From a bacterium D16-50 (GTDB lineage: Bacteria; Bacillota; Clostridia; Lachnospirales; Lachnospiraceae), in assembly GCA_003612485.1 (NCBI GenBank), contig RAZA01000016.1:1-64000 (forward strand): DNA of 64,000 nucleotides, read 5' to 3'. Made by a program: the position numbers and the translations under genes. Positions 14,539 to 24,383 of the stretch are shown here, piece after piece (the first letter of the stretch is position 1; every line of letters starts with the position of its first letter). A model generated the notes under the pieces. That model searched no databases and was not told where the DNA came from. It was given only the letters and a program-made list of their open reading frames with translations.

Positions 14539-17184
14539 CTATTTCCCCTCCTTTATCAGATAACTCTCTCCGGGCAGCTCTGTGCCGTCCTCCAGCGTCA
14601 CCCCATAGAGATTGTAGTTCACCCACACCACCGCGCCGTTGGCATATGCGGTCTCATAGACCCCTGAGGAAAGAACCCTATGCCCCGCGATCTCGCCGGT
14701 GCCGATCTGACTGCGGATGGCCGCGCATTCCTCGTAGACCGCTTTTATGTTTTCCTTCAGAAGGTCGAACTGTGCAGAGAAAAGGTAACTGAAATCCGAA
14801 TCCTTCAGCACGTCCACATTCTCCCAAGTCAGCACGAACTTCGGATACGCTCCCAGCTCCGCCGCCTGAAGCACGAAATACGCCCGGTTTTTGCTGGAGA
14901 GATTCACATCCTCCGTGGTATAATCGATCAGCCCGTTCATCACCAGCTGCCTGAAGGGAATGGTAGCTCCGAAAGTGGCATAATCGCTGCTCTCTCTGGA
15001 CACGTCCGTAGCCACGCCCCCGTAGCCGATCTTATCCATATGGGGATTGGCCAGAGCCAGCTGCCTGCCCTCGGAAAGCTTCTCCAGATTTTCTTCGATC
15101 ACACGGTTTCCCGTCTCTCCGCTGACATAATTCTCATATCGATAATCCGCGTAATACATTCCCGCCAGATCCGATACGGCCAGATTTCCATACTCCTTTG
15201 CCCCGTCCAGAAACGCGTCCGTCACCGCTCCCAGATAGTGGGGGGAAAGCAGGCTGTAACTATCGTGCTGCATGCCGTCGTTGAGCGCCGAGTTCAGAAT
15301 GCCCAGCACAGGCTGATATCTGGAAAGCGTAACCACGTCGTCGGCATAATCCCGCACCGCATGTCTGGAGGCCCTGAAGCCGTTGCCCTTCTGCCACACC
15401 TGAGAGGGTGCAACCTGCATGTACAAGGGAATCCCCTGAGATTCCGCATAGGAAAGCACGTCTCTAAGCTCCGATCTTTTACCGTTTGCTCCTTCCAGCT
15501 TTGCGCCCTTGTTCATCTCGCCGTTCCAGCCGCCGTTGAAAGCGCCGTCATACTGCAGGGAATAGGATACTCCCTCCAGCTCCTCCATCATCGAAAGCAG
15601 CTGGGAATAGGTGGTCATGGACTGGGACTTCCGATAGGGAATTCCCACGAATCTGTCCGGAATGTTCACGCCGCCCACCACCTCCAGATACATCCGGGCC
15701 GCGCCGTCGCCGTACTGTGCCGAAAGCCCCTCTTGTCCGGCCAAGTAAGCCTGATAACCCTTGGCCATGTCATAATAGGTGACTCCCTTGCCGTAGAACT
15801 GGTAGCGAAGGGTGAGATCCAGATCCTGCATACCCGTATTCACCAAGTAGGTGCCGCCCTCCGAGCTGTACTCTCCGTTGATCTTGACCCTCTTGTACTG
15901 GGCCAAGTCGAAGGAATTGTAGGCCTTGTTGTACTTTGCGCTGTCCTGACCTGTGCTGGCCAGCTTCACGTTCAGAACGGCATTCCGGGCGCCCTCCTCC
16001 GCAATGGCCAGAAAGCCCTTCTGCTCCTTTCCCTCAGCCCCATAGACCATGCCGTAGACGGGCATGTAAAGCTCCTCGCCATACTCCGGCATATAGTAAT
16101 AATCACTGAAAAAGTCGCTGTCATAGTAGGGCCGCTTGTACTCCGCCACATTGGCGATGTAGGAATTGAACTTCACCAGCGCACCGCTGCCGTCCGGCAC
16201 CATGATATATCCCTCGGGATACTCCTCCGCCGTCACCGCCCCGAAATTGGGCAGCACGGAAAGATTCTGGGCCGTGTAATAATCATTGTGGGAGACGATG
16301 CTGCCCGTGGGCACATGCACCTTCAGATCCCCGTTTTCATCCAGCGTGATCTCCACCACCAAGTCGAACTCCGCAGGCTCCGTAAAGGTCACCATGAAGC
16401 CGAACTCATCGGCGTCCGCCAGCAGATTGTCTGTGGTATAGCCAACCAGCTTTGTCACCTCAACCAGCTGGTTGGTGGCGCTGGTGGGGGGATTCCCCGT
16501 ATAAGTCACCGCATAGCACTCCTCCGTGAGGCTCCTGCGGTAGACCAAGGACAAGGTGTTCAAATACCTGTTCCCGGTCTTCTCATCCAGCTGTCCCTCC
16601 TCCATCAGTCGGTTCAGCGTTCCCACGAAAACCTCCTCGTAGGTGGCAACTCCCATCTTTTTGGGCAGGTACTCATAGAAACGGTTGGCCTCCCCCTCGT
16701 TCAGATTGATATCGATCCGCACGCCGTTCTCGATCTGATACAGCGCGTAAGAAGACAATGCCGCACTATAATCGTAGGAATTCCACTCATACAGATTGTT
16801 GTCTTCCCCCAGATAGGCCAGCGAGACCAACGCCAGCTCGCTGGACGCCGTTCCCTTGGCCGCGCTGCTGAAGGTGTAGCCCGATTCCACGTCCTTCACC
16901 TCGATGGTCATGGAGGCCGCGTCTATGGTCAGCCGCCTGCCTCCCTTTTCCGCCACCACCACCTTGCCGGCGTCCAGCCCGATGGGGGTTCCCTCCAGCG
17001 GCTGTCTGGATCCGGTCTCTTCCAGCTTCTGGCTCTTCAGCGCCCAGACGGGGATGCTCGCTATCACATACACCAGCAAAACCGCCGCCAGAATGGTCAG
17101 GGCGATCCGCCGGATGGTATTTTTATCGTAGAACTTTTTCAGAACGCCTTTGGCCTTTCCGGCCATTTGTCCCATTGTCGCCAT
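14539..17184 (-). CDS. DUF5696-domain protein
   Basis: An 881-residue protein with one N-terminal membrane anchor (residues ~25-47) and a large extracytoplasmic part. The content and context match DUF5696 proteins, which recur with YIP1 and NHL/TPR proteins and paired sugar permeases in Lachnospiraceae and Paenibacillus-type operons. Residues ~540-770 contain segments such as GIPLYMQVAPSQVW, LAVSDLAGMYYADY and FVLTWENVDVLKDSD. These suggest a TIM-barrel, glycosidase-like domain, but I cannot name catalytic residues. It directly precedes the second permease pair with no spacer. A cell-surface glycan-binding or glycan-cleaving role is plausible; the function is not established. Confidence 0.8.
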   Translation of the reverse strand: MATMGQMAGKAKGVLKKFYDKNTIRRIALTILAAVLLVYVIASIPVWALKSQKLEETGSRQPLEGTPIGLDAGKVVVAEKGGRRLTIDAASMTIEVKDVESGYTFSSAAKGTASSELALVSLAYLGEDNNLYEWNSYDYSAALSSYALYQIENGVRIDINLNEGEANRFYEYLPKKMGVATYEEVFVGTLNRLMEEGQLDEKTGNRYLNTLSLVYRRSLTEECYAVTYTGNPPTSATNQLVEVTKLVGYTTDNLLADADEFGFMVTFTEPAEFDLVVEITLDENGDLKVHVPTGSIVSHNDYYTAQNLSVLPNFGAVTAEEYPEGYIMVPDGSGALVKFNSYIANVAEYKRPYYDSDFFSDYYYMPEYGEELYMPVYGMVYGAEGKEQKGFLAIAEEGARNAVLNVKLASTGQDSAKYNKAYNSFDLAQYKRVKINGEYSSEGGTYLVNTGMQDLDLTLRYQFYGKGVTYYDMAKGYQAYLAGQEGLSAQYGDGAARMYLEVVGGVNIPDRFVGIPYRKSQSMTTYSQLLSMMEELEGVSYSLQYDGAFNGGWNGEMNKGAKLEGANGKRSELRDVLSYAESQGIPLYMQVAPSQVWQKGNGFRASRHAVRDYADDVVTLSRYQPVLGILNSALNDGMQHDSYSLLSPHYLGAVTDAFLDGAKEYGNLAVSDLAGMYYADYRYENYVSGETGNRVIEENLEKLSEGRQLALANPHMDKIGYGGVATDVSRESSDYATFGATIPFRQLVMNGLIDYTTEDVNLSSKNRAYFVLQAAELGAYPKFVLTWENVDVLKDSDFSYLFSAQFDLLKENIKAVYEECAAIRSQIGTGEIAGHRVLSSGVYETAYANGAVVWVNYNLYGVTLEDGTELPGESYLIKEGK

Positions 17185-17200
17185 CTTCTCATTCTCCTTT

Positions 17201-17830
17201 CTACAGACGTCTCATGAATTCCTGGCCCACCGAGATGATGAAGACTACCATCTGCTCTATCAAAGTGAAGAACAGGATTCCAAGGAACATGATGATGGCC
17301 GCCGCCACGAACGTCAGCAAAATGGCGATCAGCGTCTTGCCGAATCCGTACTCGTGAATCACGCACAAGCCTGCCAGCAGCATGAAGAGGGACCAAACCG
17401 TTCCCACCCCGGTGATCACATACACGATCATGGCCTCCTCGGCAATGATGAAGTTGCTGGCAAACACCTGAAACACCAGCGTACAGATCATGGGGGTCAG
17501 AGAATAAGCCGTTACCTTCAGGATATCCCCCAGATTTCCCTTGCCGTTCAGCAGCGTGGTCACGGACCAGTTGCTGACGATGAACAGAACGAAGCCAAGC
17601 ACCCATGTGAGGAAAATGGAGACACTGTTCATGGCGGCCAGATCATTCAAATTGATTACAAATCCGGTATACTGATAGCTGACACACTGCAGAATGCCGA
17701 ACAGCACCAAGATCACCGCCGCCAGCGGCACGCTGCCCCTTCCCCGGAAACGTATCTCATAAAAGGCGTCAAAAGGATGAAACACCGCAGCTTTCAGATA
17801 ATACAGCTTTTCTTTTAGATATGCCTTCAT
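17201..17830 (-). CDS. YIP1-family membrane protein
   Basis: A 209-residue integral membrane protein with five or six hydrophobic segments and short loops, matching the YIP1 family (a HPFDAFYEI-type N-terminal helix, then GSVPLAAVILVLFGIL and later membrane spans). It starts four bases inside the end of the NHL/TPR gene (ATGA overlap) and is followed by the DUF5696 gene 16 bases later, so all three are translated together. Bacterial YIP1 proteins have no firm function. Its constant presence in this operon type suggests a membrane scaffold for the surface complex or the permeases; this is inference. Confidence 0.82.
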   Translation of the reverse strand: MKAYLKEKLYYLKAAVFHPFDAFYEIRFRGRGSVPLAAVILVLFGILQCVSYQYTGFVINLNDLAAMNSVSIFLTWVLGFVLFIVSNWSVTTLLNGKGNLGDILKVTAYSLTPMICTLVFQVFASNFIIAEEAMIVYVITGVGTVWSLFMLLAGLCVIHEYGFGKTLIAILLTFVAAAIIMFLGILFFTLIEQMVVFIISVGQEFMRRL

Positions 17831-19368
17831 TCTTCCGCCCTCCCCTTTCGACTGTTGCGCAGCTTCATGGCTGCCTTGGCCTTTCGCCTGCTCTGCTTAT
17901 GATAGCGGATCTCGGATCCCACCACCGCCGCAACCAATAGGACGAACAGAATCATGATGATGATAAAATGCCCCTCCAGCCATTCTCCCCGGTAGCCGTT
18001 GTACGCCTTGGAATAGAACACTCTGTTGTTGCCCATCTTAAAATAATACATTGCTGTCTCATAATCGTCCTTCATCAGGTAATTCTTTCCGATGCCGCTG
18101 TACGCCGCCTCGTAATTGGCGTTCAGCGCCAGCGCCTGTTCAAAGGAGACCAGCGCTTCGTCCCAGTCACCGAAATAATACTTCTCGTTTCCTTCCAGAA
18201 CGGCCTGACCGAATGCGGTAGGAGTCAGGATATAGATGTATTTCAAAACCGAGTCCGAAACCACCAGCTTGTTGCCCATCCACGCAATGGAGGAGGGCGT
18301 CTTGAACTCGCCCTTTAAGTTGCCCAGACTTCCGAAGGCGTTCAGCATCTCGCCGTCGAAATTGTATAAGAAGATGCGCCCCTTGGTGCGGTCCAGCAAA
18401 GCATAGGTGCCGTAATCCGTCACCGCGATGTCCACGAACTGGCTTCCGGTGCTGCTTGAGCCCATGCTCCAGATATCGCCCACCACAAAGGTATTGCCCT
18501 CCTCACGCAGTACATTCTCACCCTTGGAATTCAGGCGGAACACCATGTCCGAGGCGGAGCTGTCATATGTCACCGCCATGATGAAGCCCTCTCCGTCCAG
18601 AGTGATGTTGTTGAAGGCCGGCGCGTAAGTCTTTGCCATCTTCTGCTTCTGCTCGTCGCTGGCTATGGACTTCCAGAAATAATCCACCAGACTCACCATA
18701 GGCGTGTTCACACCGTAGTACCCGGCGAATTCCCCCTCTCTGGTGAGCTCCAGAATGCCCTCGTAGCTGGACTGCACCACCACATAAATCCTGTCCGCCA
18801 GATCCACCGCCAGCTTTGACGGCACGAAATCCGTCACTCCGATGAGCTCCTCCGGCGCGTTGATGATGCGCAGCAGCCCGTAATTTTCCATGTCCAGCAC
18901 CACGATTCTTTTGTTGCCCGTATCCGCTATGTAGATCTCCTGCTGCTTTTCATGGATGAAGACGCCCTCAGGGGCGCTTAACATGATCTGATTCCCGTTC
19001 TCGTCCAATGCGATCTTGTTGTCCGCTGTACGGATCAGCTTGGTGGAATATACATACTCTCCGTTGCTGTCAAACACGTTCATCCGGCTCTCTATGGTGT
19101 CGATCATAAAAATACGTCCGTCTTCGCTGGTGCACACGTCGTTTACGCCGGACAGAGGGATTCCGTTCAGGTTCTCTGCGGAGATGGTGCGCTCCAGCTG
19201 GAACATGGCAGGACCCTCCTTGGCATTGCCATAGAAATCATAGGTGTAGCCGTTGTATACATAGCTGCTCCCGTCGGAGGCCTGCGCCTGCGCCGGGGCC
19301 AGCGCAAGTCCCGCCGCCAGAAAAGCGGCGCACCACTTAATTCTCTTACTTCCGTTCTTTTTCCTCAT
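17827..19368 (-). CDS. NHL-repeat beta-propeller protein with TPR and C-terminal anchor
   Basis: A 513-residue exported protein. A signal peptide (residues 1-31, ending AQAQASD) is followed by a beta-propeller with NHL-like blades (NGIPLSGVNDVCTSEDGRIF, EIYIADTGNKRIVVLD, PSSIAWMGNKLVVSDS). Two TPR-like helical pairs at about residues 395-455 (DWDEALVSFEQALALN, YEAAYSGIGKNYLMKDDYET) come next. A membrane segment (FIIIMILFVLLVAAVVG) and a basic tail close it, so the propeller faces outside. It probably binds glycan or organises the surface complex. It sits between the first permease pair and YIP1. The ATG follows GAGGAGGGG. Confidence 0.8.
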   Translation of the reverse strand: MRKKNGSKRIKWCAAFLAAGLALAPAQAQASDGSSYVYNGYTYDFYGNAKEGPAMFQLERTISAENLNGIPLSGVNDVCTSEDGRIFMIDTIESRMNVFDSNGEYVYSTKLIRTADNKIALDENGNQIMLSAPEGVFIHEKQQEIYIADTGNKRIVVLDMENYGLLRIINAPEELIGVTDFVPSKLAVDLADRIYVVVQSSYEGILELTREGEFAGYYGVNTPMVSLVDYFWKSIASDEQKQKMAKTYAPAFNNITLDGEGFIMAVTYDSSASDMVFRLNSKGENVLREEGNTFVVGDIWSMGSSSTGSQFVDIAVTDYGTYALLDRTKGRIFLYNFDGEMLNAFGSLGNLKGEFKTPSSIAWMGNKLVVSDSVLKYIYILTPTAFGQAVLEGNEKYYFGDWDEALVSFEQALALNANYEAAYSGIGKNYLMKDDYETAMYYFKMGNNRVFYSKAYNGYRGEWLEGHFIIIMILFVLLVAAVVGSEIRYHKQSRRKAKAAMKLRNSRKGRAEE

Positions 19369-19383
19369 ATCACCCCTCCTCGC

Positions 19384-20277
19384 CTATCCCTTGATGCCGG
19401 ATGTAGCCATGGTCTCAATGACGTTGCTCTGGGAGAACACGAACACGCCGATGGGAACGATCAGCATCAGCAGGGATACCGCGGACGCAACGCCCGTTCT
19501 GGAGATTCCCCCGCTGACCAGCTGCGACAGCACATAGCTCAAGGGCTTAAGCTCCTCCGAATAGATGAACACGCCCCCCGTGGTGCCCCACATCTGCTGG
19601 AAGGAAAGAATGATCAGCGTAATCCATGCGGGCTTGCACAGAGGCATCACCACCTTGAAGAAAATCCCGATTTCCGAGGAGCCGTCGATCTTAGCCGCCT
19701 CAATCATGTCGTCCGGCACCTGCACCATGAAGTTCTTCATCAGATAAAGGCCCAGAGTCCCTCCCACCGCAGGCAGAATCACCGCCCAATAGGTGTCCAC
19801 GATATGCAGAGAGCTCATAATCAAATAGTTTGGAATAGCCGTCACCGAGGTGCTGAACATCAGAGCGTACACAATGATATTGCTCATGACCTTGGAGCCC
19901 GGAAACTCAAACTTTGCCAGCGGATACGCCGCCAGAGACCCCAGCAGCACCGTGCCGAAGGTTCCCAGCCCGGTGATGACCAAGGTATTGAATATATACC
20001 GGGACATGGGCACCGTGAAATCCTCTATGATAGTGCCCAGATCCAGAAAATTGTCCAGCGTGGGGTTCTCCACGGTGAGCTTCGGCGGATACATGAAGAT
20101 CTCCGAGAAGGGCTTGAAGGCGCTGGTCAGCGTGTACAGCAGCGGAAAAAGGCTGAAGATTCCGAAAAATCCCAGAACCACGATCAGTATGGCGTCCCCT
20201 CCGATGCTGCGGTTGCGGCGCCGGAACTTCCTGCGATTGTATTTGTTTTTGATAAATGCGAATATTTTCATGTTCAT
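19384..20277 (-). CDS. Sugar ABC transporter permease, MalG-like (first set)
   Basis: A 297-residue CUT1 permease with six membrane segments. The EAA loop reads IEAAKIDGSSEIGIFFKVVM followed by PLCKPAWI. It lies seven bases after the MalF-like partner stop and 15 bases before the NHL/TPR gene. ATG at 20271 is an alternative start with better spacing from GGGG; the longer form is given. It forms the import pore together with the MalF-like partner and one of the two solute-binding proteins upstream. Confidence 0.92.
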   Translation of the reverse strand: MNMKIFAFIKNKYNRRKFRRRNRSIGGDAILIVVLGFFGIFSLFPLLYTLTSAFKPFSEIFMYPPKLTVENPTLDNFLDLGTIIEDFTVPMSRYIFNTLVITGLGTFGTVLLGSLAAYPLAKFEFPGSKVMSNIIVYALMFSTSVTAIPNYLIMSSLHIVDTYWAVILPAVGGTLGLYLMKNFMVQVPDDMIEAAKIDGSSEIGIFFKVVMPLCKPAWITLIILSFQQMWGTTGGVFIYSEELKPLSYVLSQLVSGGISRTGVASAVSLLMLIVPIGVFVFSQSNVIETMATSGIKG

Positions 20278-20283
20278 ACCCCG

Positions 20284-21195
20284 CTAACCTAATTTTCTCA
20301 ACAGCTTCTGTACCAGTATGTTGCAGAACAGCATGACGAAGAACAGAATCACCGCTATGGTACAGGCATATCCCAGCTCATACCGCACATTTCCGAAGTC
20401 GTGCAGATGGGTCAGAATGGTATGTCCCGCATAGTTGACCGAGGGAAATCCCACCAAGTCCATGGACAGCTGGGACACGGAAAGGGAGCTGGTAATCTGC
20501 ATCACCGCGCCGAACATCAGCTGGGGCTTCATGGAAGGCAGAATGATGTACCACAGCTCCTGCCAGCGGTTCTTGATCCCCTCCACGCTTCCCGCTTCCA
20601 GAAGGGATTTGTCCAGACTCTGGAAGCCCGCGATGAAGGTCAGGAAGCTTACGCCCAGACTCAGCCACAGCTGGACGATGATCAGAATAGGCATGATATA
20701 CTCCTTGGTCACCAGCCATGTCACCGCCTCCCGGATCACCCCGAACTTCAGAAGCCACGCGTTGACCCAGCCGTAGGAATCCGAGGAGAGCAGAAGCTTC
20801 CACACCAAGTAGGCGTTTCCGGAGATGGAAGGCGCATAGAACACCAGCGTCATGATTGCTCTGGGAATTCTAGGCAGATCGTTGACCATCCACGCAAAGA
20901 GAAAACACATCATATAACTCACGGGGCCCGTGACGATGGCGAAGAACAAGGTGTTCTTGGTGGCCGTCAGGAATACCGGATCATAGACAATGAGCTTAAT
21001 GTAATTGTCCAGTCCCACTGCCTCCGGGGGCTCCACCATATTGAAGGTGGTAAAGCTCAGTGCGATGGCCACCAGCACCGGCAGCAGAGTGAACACGATA
21101 AAGATGATCCCAAAGGGCGCGATCATCAGATACTTATATTTATGTTTCCGCCAGATAACGGCGAAAGACTCCTTGTAGGCTTTTTCTGCAGCCAT
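20284..21195 (-). CDS. Sugar ABC transporter permease, MalF-like (first set)
   Basis: A 303-residue CUT1 permease with six membrane segments and the EAA region LLEAGSVEGIKNRWQELWYI followed by ILPSMKP. It begins one base after the stop of the 977-residue binding protein, so binding protein and pore are co-translated. GGAAGGGAGG precedes the ATG. It is the partner of the MalG-like gene 7 bases downstream. Confidence 0.92.
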   Translation of the reverse strand: MAAEKAYKESFAVIWRKHKYKYLMIAPFGIIFIVFTLLPVLVAIALSFTTFNMVEPPEAVGLDNYIKLIVYDPVFLTATKNTLFFAIVTGPVSYMMCFLFAWMVNDLPRIPRAIMTLVFYAPSISGNAYLVWKLLLSSDSYGWVNAWLLKFGVIREAVTWLVTKEYIMPILIIVQLWLSLGVSFLTFIAGFQSLDKSLLEAGSVEGIKNRWQELWYIILPSMKPQLMFGAVMQITSSLSVSQLSMDLVGFPSVNYAGHTILTHLHDFGNVRYELGYACTIAVILFFVMLFCNILVQKLLRKLG

Positions 21196-21196
21196 C

Positions 21197-24130
21197 TTAC
21201 TGCCTCCCTTCCGATGAATCCAAGGTTGTCAGATGCAGCTCCCGGCGCTTGCGCATGAGCTCTTCATTGATGTCCTTGATGTTGAGGTACAAGGTCTCTC
21301 TGGGATTCGCATGCTCCGCCACCACGTCGTTAAAGGCGTACTGCACCATACGGGTGGTCATGTAGTTGCCGGGCACCGCCGGAATGCCGGTGGTATTCTC
21401 AAACTGTCCCAAGAGGCTCTCCAGCTCCGTGTTGCTCCAGGGAAGCTGCTTTAGCACCTCCGGGTCCGCCGCCGCGTATCTGGCGCTGGTTCCCATCAGG
21501 GCCTCTAAAGAGTTCGCGAATTCCAGCTGCGTCTCCGTGCTGCTCCACCACTTTAAGAACTCCCAGGATTCCTCCACTTTGGATGTGGCGCTCATGATCA
21601 CGGACTGGGTGGTGTCCACCACGAAGGTATTGTCTATGGTTCCGTCCTCCTGCAGGGATCCGGGCATGGGATGGAAGCTCCACAATCCCTTGATCTCCGG
21701 CGCGAAGATTTCCAGAGCGTTGAACATGGTGTAATTGATCACGCCCACGGGCACTTCCCCCGTCCGGAATCTGTTTGCGAAATCCAGCTGCACGTCCAGG
21801 CCGTAGCTGGTAAAGAAATCCGTGTAATCCTTAAATGCCAGCATGGCCTCGTCCGAAGCCAGACCGCTCTCAATGCCGTAATCATTGCCCTCTCCCAGAT
21901 ACACGTCCCCGCCGTTCTGAATGACAAGGGACTGGTAGAGATGCATATTATAGTCGATGGAAGTTCCGATCAGGGAATTCTCCGTCTGCTGCACATTCGG
22001 AATGTAAATATTGTAATTGTTCTTCTGCAGCTCCGGCAGCATCTCCAGCAGCTGTGTCCATGTCTTGGGCACCTCCAGTCCCAGCTGGTCAAGGATGTCG
22101 TCCCTGACGAACATCATCATGAAGGTTGCCTGCTCCGGCAGACCGTAGAAGCCCCCTTGGAAGGAGGAAGAATCCAGCGTGCTCTGGTAGAACCGCTCCG
22201 TCACGTCCCCAAAACCATCCAGCTCGGAAAGCTCCACCACGGCGTTTCTCATGGCGAAGTCCTGAAGCGTGCCCTGTCCCAGACCTATAACAACGTCAGG
22301 GCCGTTTCCCGCCAGCGCGGCCCGCAGAACCACGTCCACGGGAATCAGCTGCAGGTTCACGGAAATGCCCGCATTGGGGGCAAAGTCCTCGTCAATCATG
22401 TTCTGTATGATCTGGGCCTGCTCCTTGCCGTAGGAGGCCAGCCACACCTTGATCCCCTCGGATCCCCCGGTCTCCTCCGAAATCTGGCTTTCCTTTACCA
22501 CAAAGGTGGCGAAGAACCGTACCGTTCCGTTCCACATTCCATCAAAAAATCCGTCCGTGGCAGAGGGCAGATCTTCCTCCGGCGCAGACAAGGCCAGATA
22601 GTCCACCTCCAGCGGCATGTCGGCCACATTCACCAGCCATGTACCCAGCGCGGACACATTGCTCTTGAGCTGGTTGAGTTCCTCCGTCACGCCCTCCGGA
22701 TCCGCTGCCAGCCGCTTCGCCTGAGTGGCCATCTTCTCCAGAAGGGTGGTGTTCTCCCCCTTCTCTCCGGTGATCTCCACGATCTCCTCCACGATCAGGC
22801 TCAGGGCTTCATACTGCTCCTCCATCTTGGAGACGAATTCGGGTATGTTCTTGACGATCTCATAGTCTATGAATCTGCTGGGAGCCTGCCCGGTGAGCTG
22901 CACCACCTTCAGGTACAGACTGTTCAGCTCCCCAAGGCTCTCCTCCACCCGGGTGATGATGCCGCCCATAGGGCCCATGACGTTCTCCAGAGTGATGGTG
23001 TTCCTGCCTGCCTTCAGATGAAAGAGGTAGGGAGAACCCGAAGCGTCGGCTACGGTATAATTGTTCATCCCGTTCTGGTAGCCGAAGCCCACCGACAGCA
23101 TCTCCTCATAGGGGACGACTCCGTTGACATAGAGACGGCGGCAGCTTGTCACGCCCCGGTTCCTGTTCTGCCTGCCCTTGAAGGTCAGCTCGTAAAGCCC
23201 CTCCTTCTCCACCTCCACAACCCATGTGACAGAGTCTCCTGGTTTGGACCAGTTGGCCGCGCCGATGGTATTGTACAAAATATGGTAAGGATGGTAGGGC
23301 TCCAGCGCGCTGTCGGAATAGTTCTTCTGTATGTTGATGGCTGAAGAGCTCTTGATGATGTCCGCAGTGACGCCTTCTCTGCGCTCTGCCTGCCCTATGA
23401 GGGCCTCTCCCTCATATACCCCATACTTGGCTCTAAGCTCCCCGATTGCATCCTCGTAAGCAGGAATTGCATCTCTGGCCCTGAAGGTCAAAGAAGTGAA
23501 TTCCATGGGCTCCTTGATCACCTCGAAGGTGATGGAATGGGAACCCTCCTCCAGATAAAAAATCAAAGGCTCGTTGTTGCGTCTCTGGTAATCCTCCAAG
23601 AACCATGTGTTCCTCTCGTATACCTCATAGCTCTTGGGACGAATCTCGTTTCCGTTCTTCTCCTTGATGGCCTCGTCTGTCCAGTACCTGCTGATGACCA
23701 CCTGAGACAGTGCATCGTAAGGAATCTCGTCATCTATGTAAACTTTCCTCTGAATGTCTGAAGTCGTTCCCGGCAGAGGAATATACCCCAATTCAAGGTT
23801 ATAAAAACCTGAAGTTTTTACCTTGAAGCTCCACGTGACCTTTCCGCTGTCCTCGGTGATCACGCCCTCCTCGCCCATATATGCCTCCATGCCGTCGGAG
23901 GCCTTAAAGCCGGCAAGGTCAACCTCCACGATCTCTTCCGACATGGTGCCGTCATAGCCGTTTCCCGTCAAATACTGCTGATAGCTCTCCTCATATGAGA
24001 TATCGCCCTGCTGGGGAACCGCATTCCCCTCCTGCCTGCCGCTGTTTCCCAGCATGAGCCCCAGAATCAGAAGCAGCACGGCCGCCACGGCGATAACCCC
24101 AATTATTTTTCCTTTATTGACCGATTTCAT
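21197..24130 (-). CDS. Giant solute-binding protein fused to carbohydrate-binding-like domains
   Basis: A 977-residue extracytoplasmic protein held by an N-terminal membrane segment (residues 8-28, no lipobox Cys). Residues ~55-215 and ~285-400 are two beta-sandwich, CBM-like modules (TSGFYNLELGYIPLPGTT, VEKEGLYELTFKGRQNR, LKAGRNTITLENVMGPMGG). Helices span ~400-530. A complete family-1 solute-binding domain starts near 565 (IKVWLASYGKEQAQIIQNMI, NGPDVVIGLGQG, FVRDDILDQLG). The usual length of such binding proteins is ~430, so this is a large fusion. It may hold a polymer while handing oligosaccharides to the pore encoded immediately downstream. It is the second binding protein of the operon. 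Confidence 0.85.
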   Translation of the reverse strand: MKSVNKGKIIGVIAVAAVLLLILGLMLGNSGRQEGNAVPQQGDISYEESYQQYLTGNGYDGTMSEEIVEVDLAGFKASDGMEAYMGEEGVITEDSGKVTWSFKVKTSGFYNLELGYIPLPGTTSDIQRKVYIDDEIPYDALSQVVISRYWTDEAIKEKNGNEIRPKSYEVYERNTWFLEDYQRRNNEPLIFYLEEGSHSITFEVIKEPMEFTSLTFRARDAIPAYEDAIGELRAKYGVYEGEALIGQAERREGVTADIIKSSSAINIQKNYSDSALEPYHPYHILYNTIGAANWSKPGDSVTWVVEVEKEGLYELTFKGRQNRNRGVTSCRRLYVNGVVPYEEMLSVGFGYQNGMNNYTVADASGSPYLFHLKAGRNTITLENVMGPMGGIITRVEESLGELNSLYLKVVQLTGQAPSRFIDYEIVKNIPEFVSKMEEQYEALSLIVEEIVEITGEKGENTTLLEKMATQAKRLAADPEGVTEELNQLKSNVSALGTWLVNVADMPLEVDYLALSAPEEDLPSATDGFFDGMWNGTVRFFATFVVKESQISEETGGSEGIKVWLASYGKEQAQIIQNMIDEDFAPNAGISVNLQLIPVDVVLRAALAGNGPDVVIGLGQGTLQDFAMRNAVVELSELDGFGDVTERFYQSTLDSSSFQGGFYGLPEQATFMMMFVRDDILDQLGLEVPKTWTQLLEMLPELQKNNYNIYIPNVQQTENSLIGTSIDYNMHLYQSLVIQNGGDVYLGEGNDYGIESGLASDEAMLAFKDYTDFFTSYGLDVQLDFANRFRTGEVPVGVINYTMFNALEIFAPEIKGLWSFHPMPGSLQEDGTIDNTFVVDTTQSVIMSATSKVEESWEFLKWWSSTETQLEFANSLEALMGTSARYAAADPEVLKQLPWSNTELESLLGQFENTTGIPAVPGNYMTTRMVQYAFNDVVAEHANPRETLYLNIKDINEELMRKRRELHLTTLDSSEGRQ

Positions 24131-24185
24131 ATAAGCCTGCCTCTCTCCCCTCTTCGCATCCTGACTTCACATCGAAAACCCTTGT

Positions 24186-24306
24186 GCATCCCACGAATCG
24201 CTTTATGGGAAGCATTCCGCAAAAACATCCAACATTCTGCCGAAAGCATCCCCTGGAATATCCTAAAATCATTCTATAGGAACCTTTTAATGGGAACATT
24301 TGGGGA
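24186..24306. repeat. Degenerate ~22-bp repeats between the two binding-protein genes
   Basis: Short units beginning CATYC recur at 24187, 24213, 24226, 24234, 24248 and 24270, ending in GGGAACATTTGGGG (24292-24305). Several are 21-22 bases apart (24226, 24248, 24270). The terminal unit closely resembles the one that ends the repeat block at 34394-34499. No gene is supported in this spacer (24131-24383). Confidence 0.45.
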
Positions 24307-24311
24307 AAATC

Positions 24312-24348
24312 GTTAAAAATAGGGCAGGAAACATCCTGCTTCCTGCCC
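24312..24348 (-). terminator. Terminator-like hairpin after the first binding-protein gene
   Basis: On the minus strand GGGCAGGAA (24348-24340) pairs with TTCCTGCCC (24330-24322), followed by TATTTTTAAC. Lying 36 bases past the stop of the 24384 gene, it probably allows partial read-through. The first binding protein would then be made in excess over the downstream genes, a common arrangement for binding proteins. Confidence 0.75.
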
Positions 24349-24383
24349 TTAAATTTACTATCAACCCCCATGCAGGTCCGGCA

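Noticed and set aside
14680..17217. An 845-codon plus-strand frame opposite the DUF5696 gene
   Set aside because: Long but His/Arg/Leu-rich and without domains; such frames arise opposite GC-rich genes. The DUF5696 frame has a ribosome site and operon context.
21671..23344. A 557-codon plus-strand frame opposite the second binding-protein gene
   Set aside because: Antisense shadow without motifs or start signals.
24114..24371. An 85-codon Cys-rich minus-strand frame between the binding-protein genes
   Set aside because: It contains the degenerate repeat block and the terminator hairpin, has no ribosome site and resembles no known protein.
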